A DNA stretch of 64,000 bases from Datisca glomerata (taxonomy: Eukaryota; Streptophyta; Magnoliopsida; Cucurbitales; Datiscaceae): positions 632,805 through 696,804 of the forward strand of contig QANY01005768.1 in the NCBI GenBank assembly GCA_003255025.1, written 5' to 3'. Shown in pieces: positions 21,854 through 35,053 of the stretch (the stretch's first letter is position 1; each line of letters starts with the position of its first letter). The notes beneath the pieces are model-generated. The model saw nothing but the letters and a program-made list of their open reading frames with translations. It did not search any database and had not been told where the DNA came from. A program made the translations under genes and the position numbers.

Positions 21854-23640
21854 TTGAGTCCCAATTTCCAGTCCTTGGATGATCTTTCGGGTCTTAGTAC
21901 AGTGGATTCCATAGGATTTTCCCGTGATCTTCCGAAAGAAGTATCTGGAAATGACTTGTCATGGACTTATACGATGAAGAATGATTTGCTCGAGAAACCT
22001 TTTTTTGCTTATATGGATGGGTCGCTTCAATTTCCCAAGACTAGAGAAGGGGATTTTCTTACAGAAGATGAAAAGTGCTTAGCTTCAAATGGGATTACTT
22101 GTGTACTTCCTTTGAGCCCCATATACACCGTCACCTCTTTTGCGACTACTAAAGATCTTTTTGATTACATAAGTCATCATGATTCTCAAGAGGATTCTCC
22201 ACCTTTCTATCAGTTGCAACATGAAGAACATGCCTTAGCTTATGGGTAAAATCAAGAAAGAAGTGTGCTATACTCTTTATTACCAAAGGCTTAAGCTTCT
22301 ATGGGACTAGCTGAACATGCTTCGGGGCTTCAATCCAATAGTCAGAATCTTCAATCTGGAAGCTCTGCTGGTGCATCAGGCCAACAAGACATGTCCAAGA
22401 TCATATGCCACTATTGCAAGAAGTCGGGTCACATGATTGCAGATTCTCGCACGCGACAGAATGCATACTCTCATCGACAGTCAAACACAACTCATCTTGC
22501 TGCTCCCCCAAAGACGCCTATTGAATCGGAGACTGAAAAATTCCCTTACTCGATAGGGCCTCTGCAGCATTACTTTGATGATCTTAGGAGCACTCCCACG
22601 CCCGACACTGAGAGTTTTACCCCACGACAACGGAAGTAGATTCAGAGGTTGAATCCATCTTGTCATATCTCTTCCTCCTCTATTACAGGTATTTGCTCGC
22701 CCTTACGCTTACAACATGGGGGGCTGCTTACTTTCTTCAGGTGCATCGAAGAATATGACTGGTGATTCTTCACTTCTTTCTTCTCTTTGTTCTCCATCTA
22801 AAGCAACAGCCTTCTTGTTTAAACTTCAAACTCCGAACAATTCCCTCTAGCTAGTCTTGGTACTTAATCTTGTTACCATCGAATATGTTCTGCTCTTTTT
22901 CATCTTCCTGCTCTTTCAGTGAATCTTTTTTCCAGCTTGAAAAAAATGCTTATATTCATTTCTCCCCTACCTCCTGTCTTGTACAGGATCATGCGAGAGG
23001 CCCTATGGAGTAGTAAGGGGATTGGGAAGGACCGTAGAGTTGGCAAGCTCTCTTTTTTTTAGAAACTTCGTTTACCTCAGTCTTTTTCCTTTTTTGCTGT
23101 GTCTGGTTTTGTTCACTCTACTCCCATTTTTTTGTTCTGGCATCATAGATTAGGACATGTCTACATCCCAAGGCTTAGATATTTGATTTCTACTGGAATG
23201 TTGGGGTTTGTACCTAACATTGATATTTCTACTTGTATGGGTTGCAAGCTGGGAAAAGACTCGGCCCTTCCTTTATTAAAGATGCTCTTTCTACTTCTCC
23301 TTTTGATCTTGTGTCCGAAGCCCATCCTGCCCCTCTGTTATCGAAAGGAGGATCATCCGTATATGTAATTTTGGACAGAATAATGAAAAAATTGACTAAA
23401 ATCCAGGTTTTCTGTTCTGATTCTGGAGGTGAATATATCTCCGCAGCCTTCCGAACTCTGCCTGCTTCAACTCACTTCACTTACAAAGCGCTTTCCCAAT
23501 GATCCTGCCCCTACACTCCTCAGCAGAATGGAGTTGCCGAGCGGAGAAAGTGAGCAATCTCCAATATATGGCAAGTGCATTCGCTATTCGATTCCATCCT
23601 CGAACCCACCAAATTTTAATTCCTTTGTATCTCTTCTTTA
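21854..23640 (+). mobile_element. Ty1/copia retrotransposon fragment (gag, integrase), decayed
   Basis: In order: a zinc-knuckle CHYCKKSGHM (about 22408-22440) whose last Cys is Ser; a GAG-pre-integrase block WHHRLGHVYIPRLRYL with CMGCKLGK (23140-23265); an integrase block CSDSGGEYISAAF (about 23415-23455); and TPQQNGVAERRK (about 23515-23550), the signature end of the copia integrase core. Several frame changes and stops separate these pieces, so the element is inactive. No LTRs were identified. The opening 131-codon frame (21854-22249) may belong to the same element or to host sequence captured with it. Confidence 0.82.
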
Positions 23641-24419
23641 CTTTTAAGTGAAAAAGGGGGGCAGACAAAGGGTATACTTTCTTTTCTATGTCACCATCTC
23701 ATCAATGAGCATAGATTAATAGAGATTGCTTTTATGCTGGTCAATCTGTATCCCATTCTTCAAGTATAGTTTTCTTTGATCACATATCGGCAAGTGATCC
23801 ATCCTTTCTCCCCCTTTGGTCAGTCAGTCATCTTGATCCACCAGAGGGTCCTAAGCTAGCTTCCAAGAGGAGGCTTAATGGGAAAGAGAGGTAAGGAAGG
23901 TCTCTCTACCTCACAAGCTCTTGGATTCCATGGCTAAGGCTGACTTTGGTGGATTTTAGGTGAGGGTGGAGGAGTAGGATAGGAGGTGAGTGTAAGATAG
24001 AACCTCAGGATTCTAGGAAAATTTTGGCATATAATAAGGGTGGTGCTAGGGCTCAAGACCATTTGGAAGGGGGAGTTGGATCATAAAGAAGAGTTTGCTC
24101 CTTTATTTGAAGAGGAACAATCCTACCAGACTCATTTGAGCTAGGAATGGATAAACTAATTGTCCCAGGAAGAAAGCTAATAAAAGCAAAGGTCAAGAAT
24201 AAATATCTTGGTTTAATAGAAGTTAGTCAAAATCTCACTTTTCTCTATCGTACTATGATTGCTTTTTTTATTAAAACAAAAATGGGGACTGAAGCGCTTG
24301 ATAAACAAAGAAGGTGTGATCCAGCTGAACTTCTATCTAATGTTAGTAGTGCTGTGCTAAATTTTTCAAAGCCAGTTTGAGTTGAGTCCATAGAGAGCCT
24401 TTTGAAAGCTTACAATAAT
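23641..24419. other. Spacer between copia fragments
   Basis: Probably decayed element sequence. A short frame at 24147-24380 is not assignable. Confidence 0.35.
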
Positions 24420-24914
24420 AGTCTGGATGAATAGAGTCTTCATAAGCGAGAGGCTGGCCTCGACCTCTTCTTTAAGATCTCCGTGAAGGAAAGCGTTCTT
24501 GATGTCTAACTTGGATGAGATTTGGGTTAGTGTTGAATTTAAGCGGGTGCGAATGGTGCCATTTTGAGCAACTGGAGTGAAGGTGACGTCTCGGCATAAT
24601 AAATACCATACTCTTTTACATAGCCTTGAGCAACCAGGCGAGCTTTCGTACTTGTGAGAAAAGCCATTTGCTACAAGCCATTTGTACCTCTATATAAAAA
24701 AACAATCTTACTTGTATTTGATCTTGTAAGCCCATCTTGACCCAACAATCTTTTGATCAGGTGGTGAAAAGACAAGATCCGAGGTCTCATTCTTTTGAAA
24801 AACATCCATTTTCTTTTTTCTAACATACTCGTTTCCAATTCTCATCAGATTTTGATTTATTGTAAAAGAGTCAGCTTCCATGATTTTTTCTCTTTTTGAT
24901 AGAGTTCTGCTCAA
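24420..24914 (-). mobile_element. Ty1/copia reverse transcriptase fragment
   Basis: On the minus strand, KIVGSRWAYKIKYK is followed by KARLVAQGYVKEYGI and a YAETSP block, the N-terminal part of the copia reverse transcriptase. Then come SKLDIKNAFLHGDLKEE-like bases in shifted frames. Its orientation is opposite to the gag-integrase fragment upstream, so it is a separate insertion or an inverted piece. Confidence 0.8.
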
Positions 24915-24979
24915 GTCAAGAGAGTAGGAACCATAGGAGAAAAATAGATCAATAGGAGTATGGATATTCTAAGATTTGG

Positions 24980-25320
24980 AGAAGGATATAAGGGGCCTTG
25001 AGACTCAGAAGCTTCAGACAATTGATTGGATACCAGCATTCACTTGCTTATCGTAGAGGCAGTTAGTCTCAGAATGGACTGTGACGTGGACTGGTCATGC
25101 CTGAGCATGGGCTGCTGAAAATCCGAAGATGATAGCTGCTGTAACGTCACTCCAGGTTGCTGCTGCTGAGACGTGGAGGACCGTGTAGAGCCACCTATAT
25201 TGTAAGTGGTTGGGGCTGAGGTGTGGAGGACATGGAAAACTGTAACGTCTGACCACAATGCCGGAACGTGGGCTGCTATAATGACTGACATTCATGAATG
25301 GCTTTCAGCTGCTGCTACTC
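24980..25320. repeat. GCTGCT-rich imperfect repeat tract
   Basis: Several GCTGCT and GTGGAGGAC motifs recur at irregular spacing between about 25105 and 25315. They read as Gln-rich sequence on the minus strand. There is no clean unit. Confidence 0.4.
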
Positions 25321-25383
25321 AAAATTCTCCCCTAAAATTTTAGCCGAATCCGAAAATCCTAGAATAGAAGAGATCATTTGAAT

Positions 25384-25628
25384 TGTTACAACCTCTAGCA
25401 GATGGTTTGAAATTGATTCTAAAAGAACCTATTTCACTAAGTAGTGATAATTTCTCCCTTTTAGAATGGCTCTAGTGGCTACATTTATGTTAAGTCTGGT
25501 CGCTCGGGCCGTTGTACCCTTTTGATTATGGTATGGTATTGTCAGATCCGAACATAGGGCTACTTTATTTGTTAGCCATATCTTCGCAAGGTGTTTATGG
25601 AATTATTATAGCAGGTTGGTCTAGTAAT
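25384..25628 (+). pseudogene. nad1: nad1 exon 1, 3' part, frameshifted
   Basis: Translation in pieces gives [18 protein letters not shown], then in another frame [15 protein letters not shown], then back to [17 protein letters not shown] and [13 protein letters not shown]. This is NADH dehydrogenase subunit 1 from about residue 48 to the end of exon 1 at about residue 129. An extra T in the TTTT at the VPF position and one earlier indel cause the frame changes. The first 47 codons are absent. The G-rich sequence after 25629 is compatible with the 5' end of the trans-spliced first intron. Confidence 0.85.
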
Positions 25629-28600
25629 CAGGGGGCGGCCGTTCGGTCGCCTATGATACTAGGACCAAAAGAGACTATCATAATATCTGACAGAAGCATC
25701 ATTCTGTTGGATGCTCTTCTTCCTGTCAAGATCAGATCAAGAATAGCCTTTGGCTAGGAAAGCACAGTCAGACTAGTGCCACGCCCAACGCACCAAACCT
25801 GCTTATTCCTCTAAAACAGTAAAGAGACAAGATCTCTTTTGTCGGAAAAGTAAGAAACTCAAGTGCTAACGTGCAGCTCCCTTTTAGAATCCAAGAGAAA
25901 CCCTAAGAGAAGACCATGCTGGCACCGAAGCCAAGGGAAAGCATTTGAACAAGAGGAATGAAAAAAGAGCTTATCCGTATTTAATGCTAGCCGACCCAAC
26001 CTCCTAGATCTGCATTAGCGAGTGGTGTGATGAAGACCAACTTGATTTAAAATAACGATTTGAATGTAATCTGACTCGGGAAGGAGAGAACAATAAGAAC
26101 TTCTTTTTCTTTTATATGAGATGAGAGGAATGCTGCCACTTCCTTATTACCATTTATACAATCTCCGATCTACACCTGGGTCAGGAGATTCTTATTAGTG
26201 GAAAATAGCCCTAGCTAGATTCACTCCCGGTGAAATAGTAGGGCAAGTTTTGGAATCGATGCGTGCGCCTTTCTCCCTAAGCCTAGAAGCAAGTCAAACG
26301 GCAAGAAAACCCATATCCCTTTCGTATTTTTTTGATGATATTGTTTTCTAGGATAGGACAGATCAGGGGCAGGTGTCTTCGATATGCGATATCCGAGACT
26401 CTTTCTTAAGTAGGTATGAGATTTCTTTGATTTTAGATGGGAAAGGAGGAAAATTCATATGTAATTCATCTATAAAGATAAGACAATTAATGATGAACCA
26501 AAAAAAGTGGGAAGTTACAAATAATACAAACAATGATGAGGAAAGGAAAACTATACCATTTTTTATTTTCTTCTTTCTTTTGTTATTATATCTTCTTTAT
26601 TGGCCTTATATGGTACCTGTCAACATGAAGAAAAGCACAGTCCCTCTTTCTTTTGTCGGTAGAGAAAGCAGCCCAGATAAAGGGAGCATCCGTGGGTTCA
26701 ACTTCTGCTTCATAGTTGGGCAAAGTCAGGCACAGTGCCTATCCAGTCGTTTAATCATCTCTATTTTTATTTTTCACCGAGACTACATTAGCCAACCAAC
26801 TAGGGACTGACCTAGTAGCAAGGTGCTTTTGGGCTTAAAGCTTTGTCAATGCTCAAAGGAAAGAAAGGATACCCCAAGAGTTTATAGTAACCTTTCTCAA
26901 GTGATCCACAGGAGACAGATCATGAACTTCTCTTTCAGCCTCTGGATGTTATCCCACCTAAAAAATGGTTTAAAAACCATTTTTATGGTCTTTCAGGTCG
27001 TTTTCTCCAAACACCCCCTGAACTACTGTAACTTAAAGAGGAGAAGCGGTCAAGAAGAGGTCTAACCATGCTTACCCAACTAACTATCCAACCTTTGGAT
27101 GATTAGTAAAGTGGATCTTTCATTCGAGATTCCAATCAAGAGTAGGATCGTAGGCATATGAGGAAGAAATTGATCGAGAAAGCTTTTTTTAGTCTTAGTC
27201 AAGCGAAACCTCTTCTTTGGCTGGTGGATAGGGTATAAACTATAGCGCGTAGATCGGAGATGGTTTCGAGGATCCCTGCTCAAATGAAGCAGAGCGTAAG
27301 AAATGTAAGATAGTTAGGAGAAAAAATAGCAAACACCGCTTAGGATGAAGCTTTTGTATAGTCTTTCTATTCGTCATTATCATGGAAGGCCTTTTTCTAG
27401 TTGGAGTGCTGAGACAAGCTCGACAAATCAACCACGAGGGAAGCTTTAGAGAGTTGGGGCGAGACTAGCTTAAAGACAGGGACAGGGTCTGAGGGAAAGA
27501 GAATGAGCAATTCCATACGTGGATGAGGGCTGGTTTCTTGAAAAATGGTAGAGTAGAAAGGATGTTCCAGAGGAAAACAGGTTTGTTTGCCTACGTTCAT
27601 AAATACAAGGTGAAGAAATAGCTCATGAATTCTTGTATGGATAGGCACAGGAACGCCCAACAAAGGATGTCTTCCGTACCAGTGTCAGAACGGCGAGGTA
27701 GGAGAAGGAAAGGTGGTATTAACTTTCGGTTCTTTAGAGATAGATGGGAGTGACGCATTGAGAAGCAAGGACACTAACTAGCCACTGAGTGCCATCAAGG
27801 CACAAGAGAACCAGAGTAACCAGCGACCAAGGGAAGGGCCCTCAAGGCAGAGCGATACCGATCTTATCTTAGTAAGTTGCCAAACAGTCCCTAGAGAGTG
27901 AAGTGAGCTTTGGGAACATAGTGAGTCAGGTCCTCAAGATCGAACGAAGTGACTAATGCGAACTCACTTCCATTCAAATTCCATAGAGACCGAAGGTCAA
28001 ATGCGAACGTAGTGCACTACAACGTATGTAGAGAGTATTTGACCGTAGCTCAAGTCTCTCCCGAAGCTAGTGAACGGTGACGGAACAGAATTATATCTAA
28101 GAATCCGACCTATTATACTATGGGGTGGCTTGTGTAGGCTTTCAATTGCGTAGCATAAGCTACACTCGCTCTTAGAAGTCAAAGCCTTTTTTTGAGACGC
28201 TTTTGGCTTTTCTTTTGAGATCCGCTTCGGGAATAGAATCCAACTCCTTTCTGGGTACAGGTCAAGCAGAAAAAGTCTTTCATCCTTCTAGTTTCAGAAC
28301 TCTAGCTCAAGCGGTTCAGCAATAGAAGCTGTACCCGGAAAAGAGGTCTATACCACTTTAGTGTTTGGAAGGGATTTTGTAGTGTGAGTAGCATTAATGG
28401 TGGTACTTGGTCTCGTCTTTCCTCCCTCTTACTAATTGGTTCCGTTGCCCTTGACTCCATAAGCATTTCCCGCCTTCCAACCATTTCATGGTTGTTTTAG
28501 AGGGGATGATGAAATACATAAAGAAATATCTTGATTACCCCTTAAAAGCACTTAGTTGGCCTCATGGATGATCGGAATGAGGGAGTTCTACTTCTTGTTG

Positions 28601-28729
28601 GCAGGCCACTCGACCTTAGTATCGCATAGTAGTTCCAGTCTCCAATAAGCATAGTTCTCCTCACTTATCCCTCCCCCAACCAGATCTCCTTTATTATTGG
28701 TTCAAAGCCTATTGTAAAGAGCAACTCAT
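25629..28729. other. Spacer, probably starting with nad1 intron sequence
   Basis: No gene is recognised. Frames at 26373-26810, 26823-27065 and 27397-27663 (minus) are unassignable. A hairpin with 10-bp arms (AAAATGGTTT / AAACCATTTT) lies at about 26962-26983. Confidence 0.4.
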
Positions 28730-28801
28730 GTCACGATCTGTATAACGGGAAAAGCTGGATGTAATTGATCCGATAGTGCAGGTTCGAGTCCTACTCGTGA
28801 C
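28730..28801 (+). tRNA. tRNA-like cloverleaf, identity uncertain
   Basis: The acceptor arms GTCACGA and TCGTGAC pair perfectly over 7 bp. A T-arm with TTCGAGT loop has 4 of 5 pairs (GCAGG/CCTAC, one mismatch explained by a G-to-A change). The anticodon stem TGGAT/ATCCG encloses the seven-base loop GTAATTG. The D arm is weak but contains GGG. Read literally the anticodon would be AAT, but the loop lacks the usual purine after the anticodon, so the gene may be altered. I do not recognise it among the standard plant mitochondrial tRNAs. Confidence 0.5.
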
Positions 28802-28959
28802 TAGAATTCCACTGCTTTAGAATCAATCAAGTTGTGGGGCTATGACTCTATCCATTGTATATAAATATATTTTTGTACTCTACTCTGCAAATCAAATTTT
28901 CCTTAAGCATATAGAAACATATGATTAACATTATCATATGTTGGTTTGGTGAGTTTAGT

Positions 28960-29655
28960 GATCATGGCTGGCTCACATGATCTATTAGCTGAGTAGTAAG
29001 CTCCCTTGGGATAATCATCAATATCTCTTCCTATCTAAATGAGATTAGGAGGGCGCCCTTTTTAAAGAGCCAGCCTGTCTTTCAATCTATTGGCAATTAC
29101 CTTAGTTATTCTCTTATACAGTGTAGTCCCCATAGCAATGGGCCTCTGTCTAGTGAGGTTTTGTTTTTTTTGGGAATCATTGCCAGGAAGAAGGATTGAA
29201 TTGCACCTAGTTTGCTCCTCTTCGACTTCAATTACCATATGATATGGAGATGGAGGTCATCTTTCATTATGTTCCAACACTGCCCCTGAATCAATCAACT
29301 AAGTAAAAGTGAATGTTCAGTTGGAATCCATCTAATCTATTAGCTTTTGACTATAAAAGCCCCCTTGTTGTTTGTTGATAGATAGCTTACAAGATTGAAG
29401 AATTTTGTTTGTTCTCTAGGGACTTTTTCAAATATTTGATGGACTGCTGCTATATGTTGTTGGCTTGATAAGATGGATAAGTGTGATAACAATTTCATAA
29501 CTTCTATCCTTATCTCCTCATGCTGAACCAGAACCTGGTCTGTTGGGCATTTCAAATTGAGAAAAGTGTGGATTCTGCCTTTCTTAATAGATGCGTGGAA
29601 AAAAGAAAAGCTTAAACACCTTCCTTGTGTTAGTTCAGACCATGTGAGCATTTGT
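28960..29655 (-). mobile_element. LINE (L1-like) fragment, linker and start of reverse transcriptase
   Basis: A minus-strand open piece (29340-29651) contains FFHASIKKGRIHTF and other features of the segment between endonuclease and RT of plant L1 elements. Downstream in shifted frames are FLAMIPKKNKTSL and TLYK.ITKVIANRLKDRL, the N-terminal RT blocks. It abuts an oppositely oriented LINE at about 29656. Confidence 0.75.
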
Positions 29656-29659
29656 CTAT

Positions 29660-31000
29660 CTACTTAGTTCAGCAGCCAATACTCGCGGAGACCCTTCCGT
29701 TTCGAAGCCATGTGGCTCACCAGGAAAGATCTACGAGAGGTGGTGGTTGATGCTTGGCAAACCAATGTCTCAGGTTCAAGAGCTTTTCAATTGGCTATAA
29801 AATGCAAGATCTTCAAACACTTTGTCTGCCAATGGAATCAAAGAAAATTTGGTGATATTCATAGACTCTTGGGAAAGTGAAAAGCCCAACTGGAATCTAT
29901 CCAGTCTGTCAGAACCTCCTTTACCTCAGACCCCTTTTTAGAATCCATGGAAAAATCCCTTTTCTCTAAGCTCGACCAAATATTGGTGAGAGAATTTGTA
30001 TTCTAGGCCCAGAAAGATAGGAATCTCTTGCTGGCTTGTGGGGATAAAAACACCATTTTCACACTTCGACTCTCGTTAGAAGGGAGGCTAACCGTATTCA
30101 TAGACTCAAGAATCAGTTAGTGCACTGATGTGAGAATCATAATGAGATATCTGACATTGTCCTCGATCACTTTCAAGATAGATATCAATCATGTGGAACT
30201 GTTTACATGAATAATTTATTGAAGCACATAAACCCTTCCATCTCCCAAGAGGACAACGCTCTCCTCCTGTCTAAGGTGACTAGGGAGGAAAGAAGAGCGG
30301 TCCTTAACCAGATCAAACCCCTCAAAAGCGCCTGGCCTTGAGGGTCTCCAAGGTATCTTCTTCAAATCCTTCTCGGACATTGTGGGGCCCAGTGTTACGG
30401 AGGCGATGGAAGCTTTCTTTGACTCTGGCCACCTGCTCAAAGAGCTTAATATAAATTGCATAACCCTGATCCTCCAAAAGTCCTGAAACCCTCAATCAAT
30501 TCCATCCCATCAGCCTCAGTAATGTGGCTTATAAGGTCTTCTCAAATATCCTAGTCAACAGAGGATGAGACCCCTCCTGGAAAAGCAGATTTATCCACGG
30601 TAGGGTGCTCTCCTTTGTGCCTAAGAGACTGATTTCAAACAACATCCTGATAGCTCATGAGCTGATGAATTTCTTTAAAAAAAAGGGTGGATAAGCATCA
30701 AGTTAGACATGGAAAAGGCTTACGATAGGGTGGAATGGATTTTTTTTTACAGAAATGGATAAAAAATCATTATAGAATGCGAAACCACCCCCTCCTTTGC
30801 GGTCTTGGTCAACAGGAAACCCACTCAGTTCTTTAAACCGTCTAGAGGACTTAGACAAGGGGATCCCCTTTCGCCCTATCTGTTCATTCTCTGTAGTGAG
30901 GCCCTTTCTCAACAACTAGAAGCGGAAACTGAGGTGTGTAAGGTCTTAGGAATCAAAGCTTCCAGAACTTGCCCTGCCCTTTTCTTTCTTGCTTAATGGC
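29660..31000 (+). mobile_element. LINE (L1-like) fragment with reverse transcriptase motifs
   Basis: Starting RFEAMWLTRKDL, the pieces run through the linker region to RT block KLDMEKAYDRVEW (about 30700-30740), which holds the first catalytic Asp, and RGLRQGDPLSPYLFILCSEA (about 30847-30906). The YADD block is missing because homology ends near 31000. Several frame changes are present. Confidence 0.8.
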
Positions 31001-34000
31001 ATCCCTTGCTTAGTTTTGCAAGCTCCTTCCTTTGTTGAGCTCTGTCATACCACTCTTCTATCTCTTTCATTAGCGTAATCTTCTTTGAATTCCATAAATA
31101 ATTGTTATTGACTTTTATGAAAGATATCTCCTCCCTTTAATCTAATTAGTATATTACTTCTAATTAAGGAACTCTCTGAAAGGAAGGTAAATAGGAGTTA
31201 ACGGCAGGCGATAGGCTTATATCAGATGCAAGCAAGCTTAGTCTCAATATGTGCATTAAAGAAGGGGGAGTTAGAGGTGGGTTGGTGCTTCGGTCAAAAG
31301 GCTAACTAGCGTCCCACCTTCCTGTCTTGACTGGTAGGCACAATCGTTTGAGTCTAGTTTTTTTAGCGAAGGAATCGCTTTCAATGACAATTTCTCTTTG
31401 GCAATCAGCCATCAGCCCTCTTCAAGCTGTTGAATATAGATAGGAGATCCACTTCATGTTTAAGGATGGCAGCAAGCGTAAGTGCAATCGCAATCCCTAT
31501 GAATTTCATTAATCAATTTCTCTCCTCTCATACTTGGGAATACTTCTTTCTATTAGCTATATATCTTTAGTCACAATGCCAGTTCAAGCTATCTTCTAGA
31601 TAGAGCCAAAAAGGTATGCGCAAGTGCAGTAGTTCAAGGCAGGCAGGTAGTAAAGGCAAGCGCATAGGCATTCAAATCACTATCTTAAAATAGCATATAT
31701 AAGAGAAAGAGTGGCTCGTGCATCTTTTCTTCTTTTAGACAAGTCTAGTTGGCAAGGGAATTGTTATAGCAAGCATGAGCGGGAATGAGAAATTTTAGTT
31801 CTTGAGTTCGAGCGGGGGTAGCATTCTGGTCTTAAGCAAAGTCGTCCTGCTCGGCCATATGTCCTGTTCACAGTCAGTTTCATATCGGTAAGCATGATTG
31901 TAGCAATACAAATAGGTGTGGTAGATGAAGGAGCTGTTTTCGACAAATCAATATATGGGTGCCTGGCTGATGAAATACATCCTCAGAATGCCCTTCGTGC
32001 CTAACCTTTTAGGTTAGTTCAAGGGCATCGATAGGGAAATGCCCCCACTTTTTCTCGTTTCATATTCGATCAAAAGACTTTTTTTCAAGCTTAGAGACTA
32101 CATATGAGGAAGATGCGAATAGAGATGCGGAAGTTCCTGTTGGAGTTGGAGGTGCAAGAGCAGTGAACATGACTCTTGCAGTAGCTCTTGCAGAAGAGGA
32201 AGAAATGAGTTAAAGAGGACTTCCAGGCATAGGAGTTCATTCAACTATAATAGGAGAAGTGCAAAAGTAGTAGCAGTAGCACGTGCTTCCCTAGTAGCAG
32301 GAAAGGAGGATAGAATTAGTGCGCTACCTTCTCCCCAAGGCCTCCTCGGTCTTCTTGGACTTCGTTTATGTCTGATTCCACCCGAACTGCTAATGTAGGA
32401 TTTTTTAGGGAAATGGCACCGGCACACTTTTCATCTAAATAAGTTCTCTTTCGTCTTCCGAGAGTTCTGACCTACAAAGTGAGCTCCAAAAGCTAGTAAC
32501 CTATGACCAAAAACCTAAAAATTAGGCACGGTAGCTGATAGAGTAGAAGGTGGGATTCTATATTCTATTTCCTATGCGCCTGCTTCTGATGAGATAGAAG
32601 TAGGATTCTGGTGCATCTTCCTTCGGTCAGCCTGTCATCGAAGTATGTTAGCAAAAGAAAAAGAACTAGAGGCTCGTGTTGGTCAAGCGAACTGATTCAT
32701 TTCATTCTTCGCCTAGTCTTAGCACCCGCACTGTAGAGGGGAAGAAGCATTCACTGGGTAAAGGCAATAGGAGGAGTGAACCCGACCACTTCACGCTGAG
32801 GTTCATAAAGGTAAATCCGGCCTCCTTGATGCTTGCCCAAACGCCAACGCATGAGTTTGGTGCTCCCCATTAACCGCTCAAATCTTGTGCTCAATGAGGT
32901 CCTGGTACCTTCTTTTTAGACCTAGGCTCAAACTCGTCCACATCTCATGTTCGAACGATCATCTCCCATCGTCCTTCAAGCTTGCTATCTCTTTATCTTG
33001 AATCCCTCGTGATGGTAGGACTCTCTCTTCTGGTCTAGGCCTTGGCTGCTGATGAAATTGAAGACATCCTTTTAGATTAGAGGCACTATCTTTCTTAAGA
33101 AAAAATGAGACTTTCCTAGGTCTTCTGGGGGAAAACTAGTGGCTGCTTAAAAATACGAGAATTGGGCGGCTTTTGGGACCGGATTTGCAAACACAGTAAA
33201 CTTTCATCTTCATGGGTAAGCATATCATCTCTTGAGTGGTAGATCCTCAACCGCTTTCTTGATAGTGGGTAAGACTATAGGAAAAATCTTCCGCTAATGC
33301 TAACATCTCTTATCTCATTTTTCATTTACCGCTTCGGGAAAGTGTATAACCTGTTTCTTCTCATCCGTATTTCACAAGAAATTGATGAGTGGCTTTTGCT
33401 CTTTGGCCTTCTGTTTATTGATCTTTTCCTGCCTGCGAATCCCCTTCTTCCTTTAATGAAATAGATCGGTCTTACCGCTTAATCAGTACAAGATTCTTGT
33501 CCTTGCTTCTTCCGTGGGTGGGTATAGCCCTTTCCTTCCTCTAGTTTGAGAGTTGAAGGAGCAAGAAAGGGGGATCCGTTAACATGAGTAGTTGTAGTTG
33601 GCACTCATCCCGCTCTTGCTTCCTCGAGCATCGATGCAGCAAGGAATTCATCAATTGAAGTATTTCAGTATGAGTGAAGTTCATGTTCTCTTTCGTATCA
33701 GGTAGGGATCCTCTGTTTAGCTCATCGATTGTTTTAATCGGTCGAGCTGTCATCCGGAATATGTCTCATGCGTCTTCGCTAGGGCAGGCGCTCATTCCAT
33801 TTTTTAAAGACTTCCGGGGAATATCTCGTACTCTATCGATCAGTCATCCGTGAACTCTCGCATCTGTTTATCTTAACTCTCATCTCGGTTTATAAAAAAA
33901 TGTTCTTCATGGTCCTTTTTCTTCTTTGCTAAATCGCGAGTTTATGGGGGTCTTTAGGGTCACGATAGGTCCCTTCAAATGAAAAAGATGGGCCGTTTAT

Positions 34001-35050
34001 TGAAGCTTGAATTCTATAAGTATAGTACACAAGGAAGGACCTATTTGAAAGGAAGGTAATGGCTGGCACATAGGGACATCAGTTTAAGCTCCGGGTAGCT
34101 AATCTCATTGGCTAGCTAGTTCATATAGAAGAGGTCTCTGGCTTGCTCCTGTCCACTCTTTGGTTATCTATCGGAAAGAGTCGTAATCTTTCCTTTCTGT
34201 CCACAAAGAAATTCTTTCTATTGATTCCCCCGAATTTGGAATCTCTGTAACTATGGGCAAAGGGTCAAAGCGTTCTAATAAGGGAAGAAGATATGTAAGT
34301 CTCTTTTGTCTCAAAAAATACCTTTCTTTTAGGATATATCTTTCTAGTTATGATAGAATCGTTCGTATTTGCTAGTAAGTGAGGCAATCTATCGGAACGC
34401 TAACGGCGAGGTGCCAATTAACCTTTGTCCCTGTTCCTCAATCAATCAATGGGGCAAGTCGAGGCATGTCTTCTTTCTTTTAAGAAAGACGAGTTAGCTC
34501 ATTTCTCTGAAAGATGAGGAGAACAACTTTAAAGGATTGGACCTAGCATGCCTACTTACAAAGCATTAGAAGCCCTTAAGGAGGCCTTTAGTAAATTTGG
34601 AGTGTTCCCTACCTCCCTAGCTTGATTCTTTCTTTGCTTCCGTCACTCAGTGCATCCGCACTATCGCCCCTGACAAACATTATATCTAACTGTCTATCTC
34701 TCTTGCTTGGTGTGCTCGTTATTCGTTTAGCTCGGTAAGCTCGGTAAGCAAGTAAGTAATTAGTCCTCTTCGTTTAGTTTCTAAGCTAGGTAACCTGAGC
34801 CTGGGAATTTCATTTTGTTTATAAGGGAGTAGGCAGGGGTGGGAATAGATTGTAGTTAATTGTGGGAGTTTCTAAGGAAAGCTATCTTCTCAAAGTGAAA
34901 TCTTCAAAAGGATGGAGTTCCAGCAAAACCTTTTCTAAAGATGAGGATGGTAGTTTGAGAAAGGGTTTTGCTTAGAAAGAACTGGCGGGGGATCTTTCGA
35001 GCGAACTCCTGAACTGGCGGGGGATCTTTCGATCACTCTCTTAGATCCAA
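31001..35050. other. Long spacer without recognised gene
   Basis: Only short frames occur, none assignable on either strand. A tandem pair of a 22-bp unit lies near its end (34979-35032). Confidence 0.45.
34979..35032 (+). repeat. Direct repeat of a 22-mer
   Basis: The 22 bases at 34979-35000 recur exactly at 35011-35032, separated by 10 bases. Confidence 0.9.
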
Positions 35051-35053
35051 GGC

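Noticed and set aside
25105..25315. CRISPR-like or tandem repeat array
   Set aside because: GCTGCT and GTGGAGGAC motifs recur at irregular spacing, with no constant repeat or spacer length.
28730..28801. Firm assignment of the cloverleaf as an isoleucine (AAT) tRNA
   Set aside because: The literal anticodon is unusual for an organelle, and the loop lacks the expected 3' purine; damage could have changed it.
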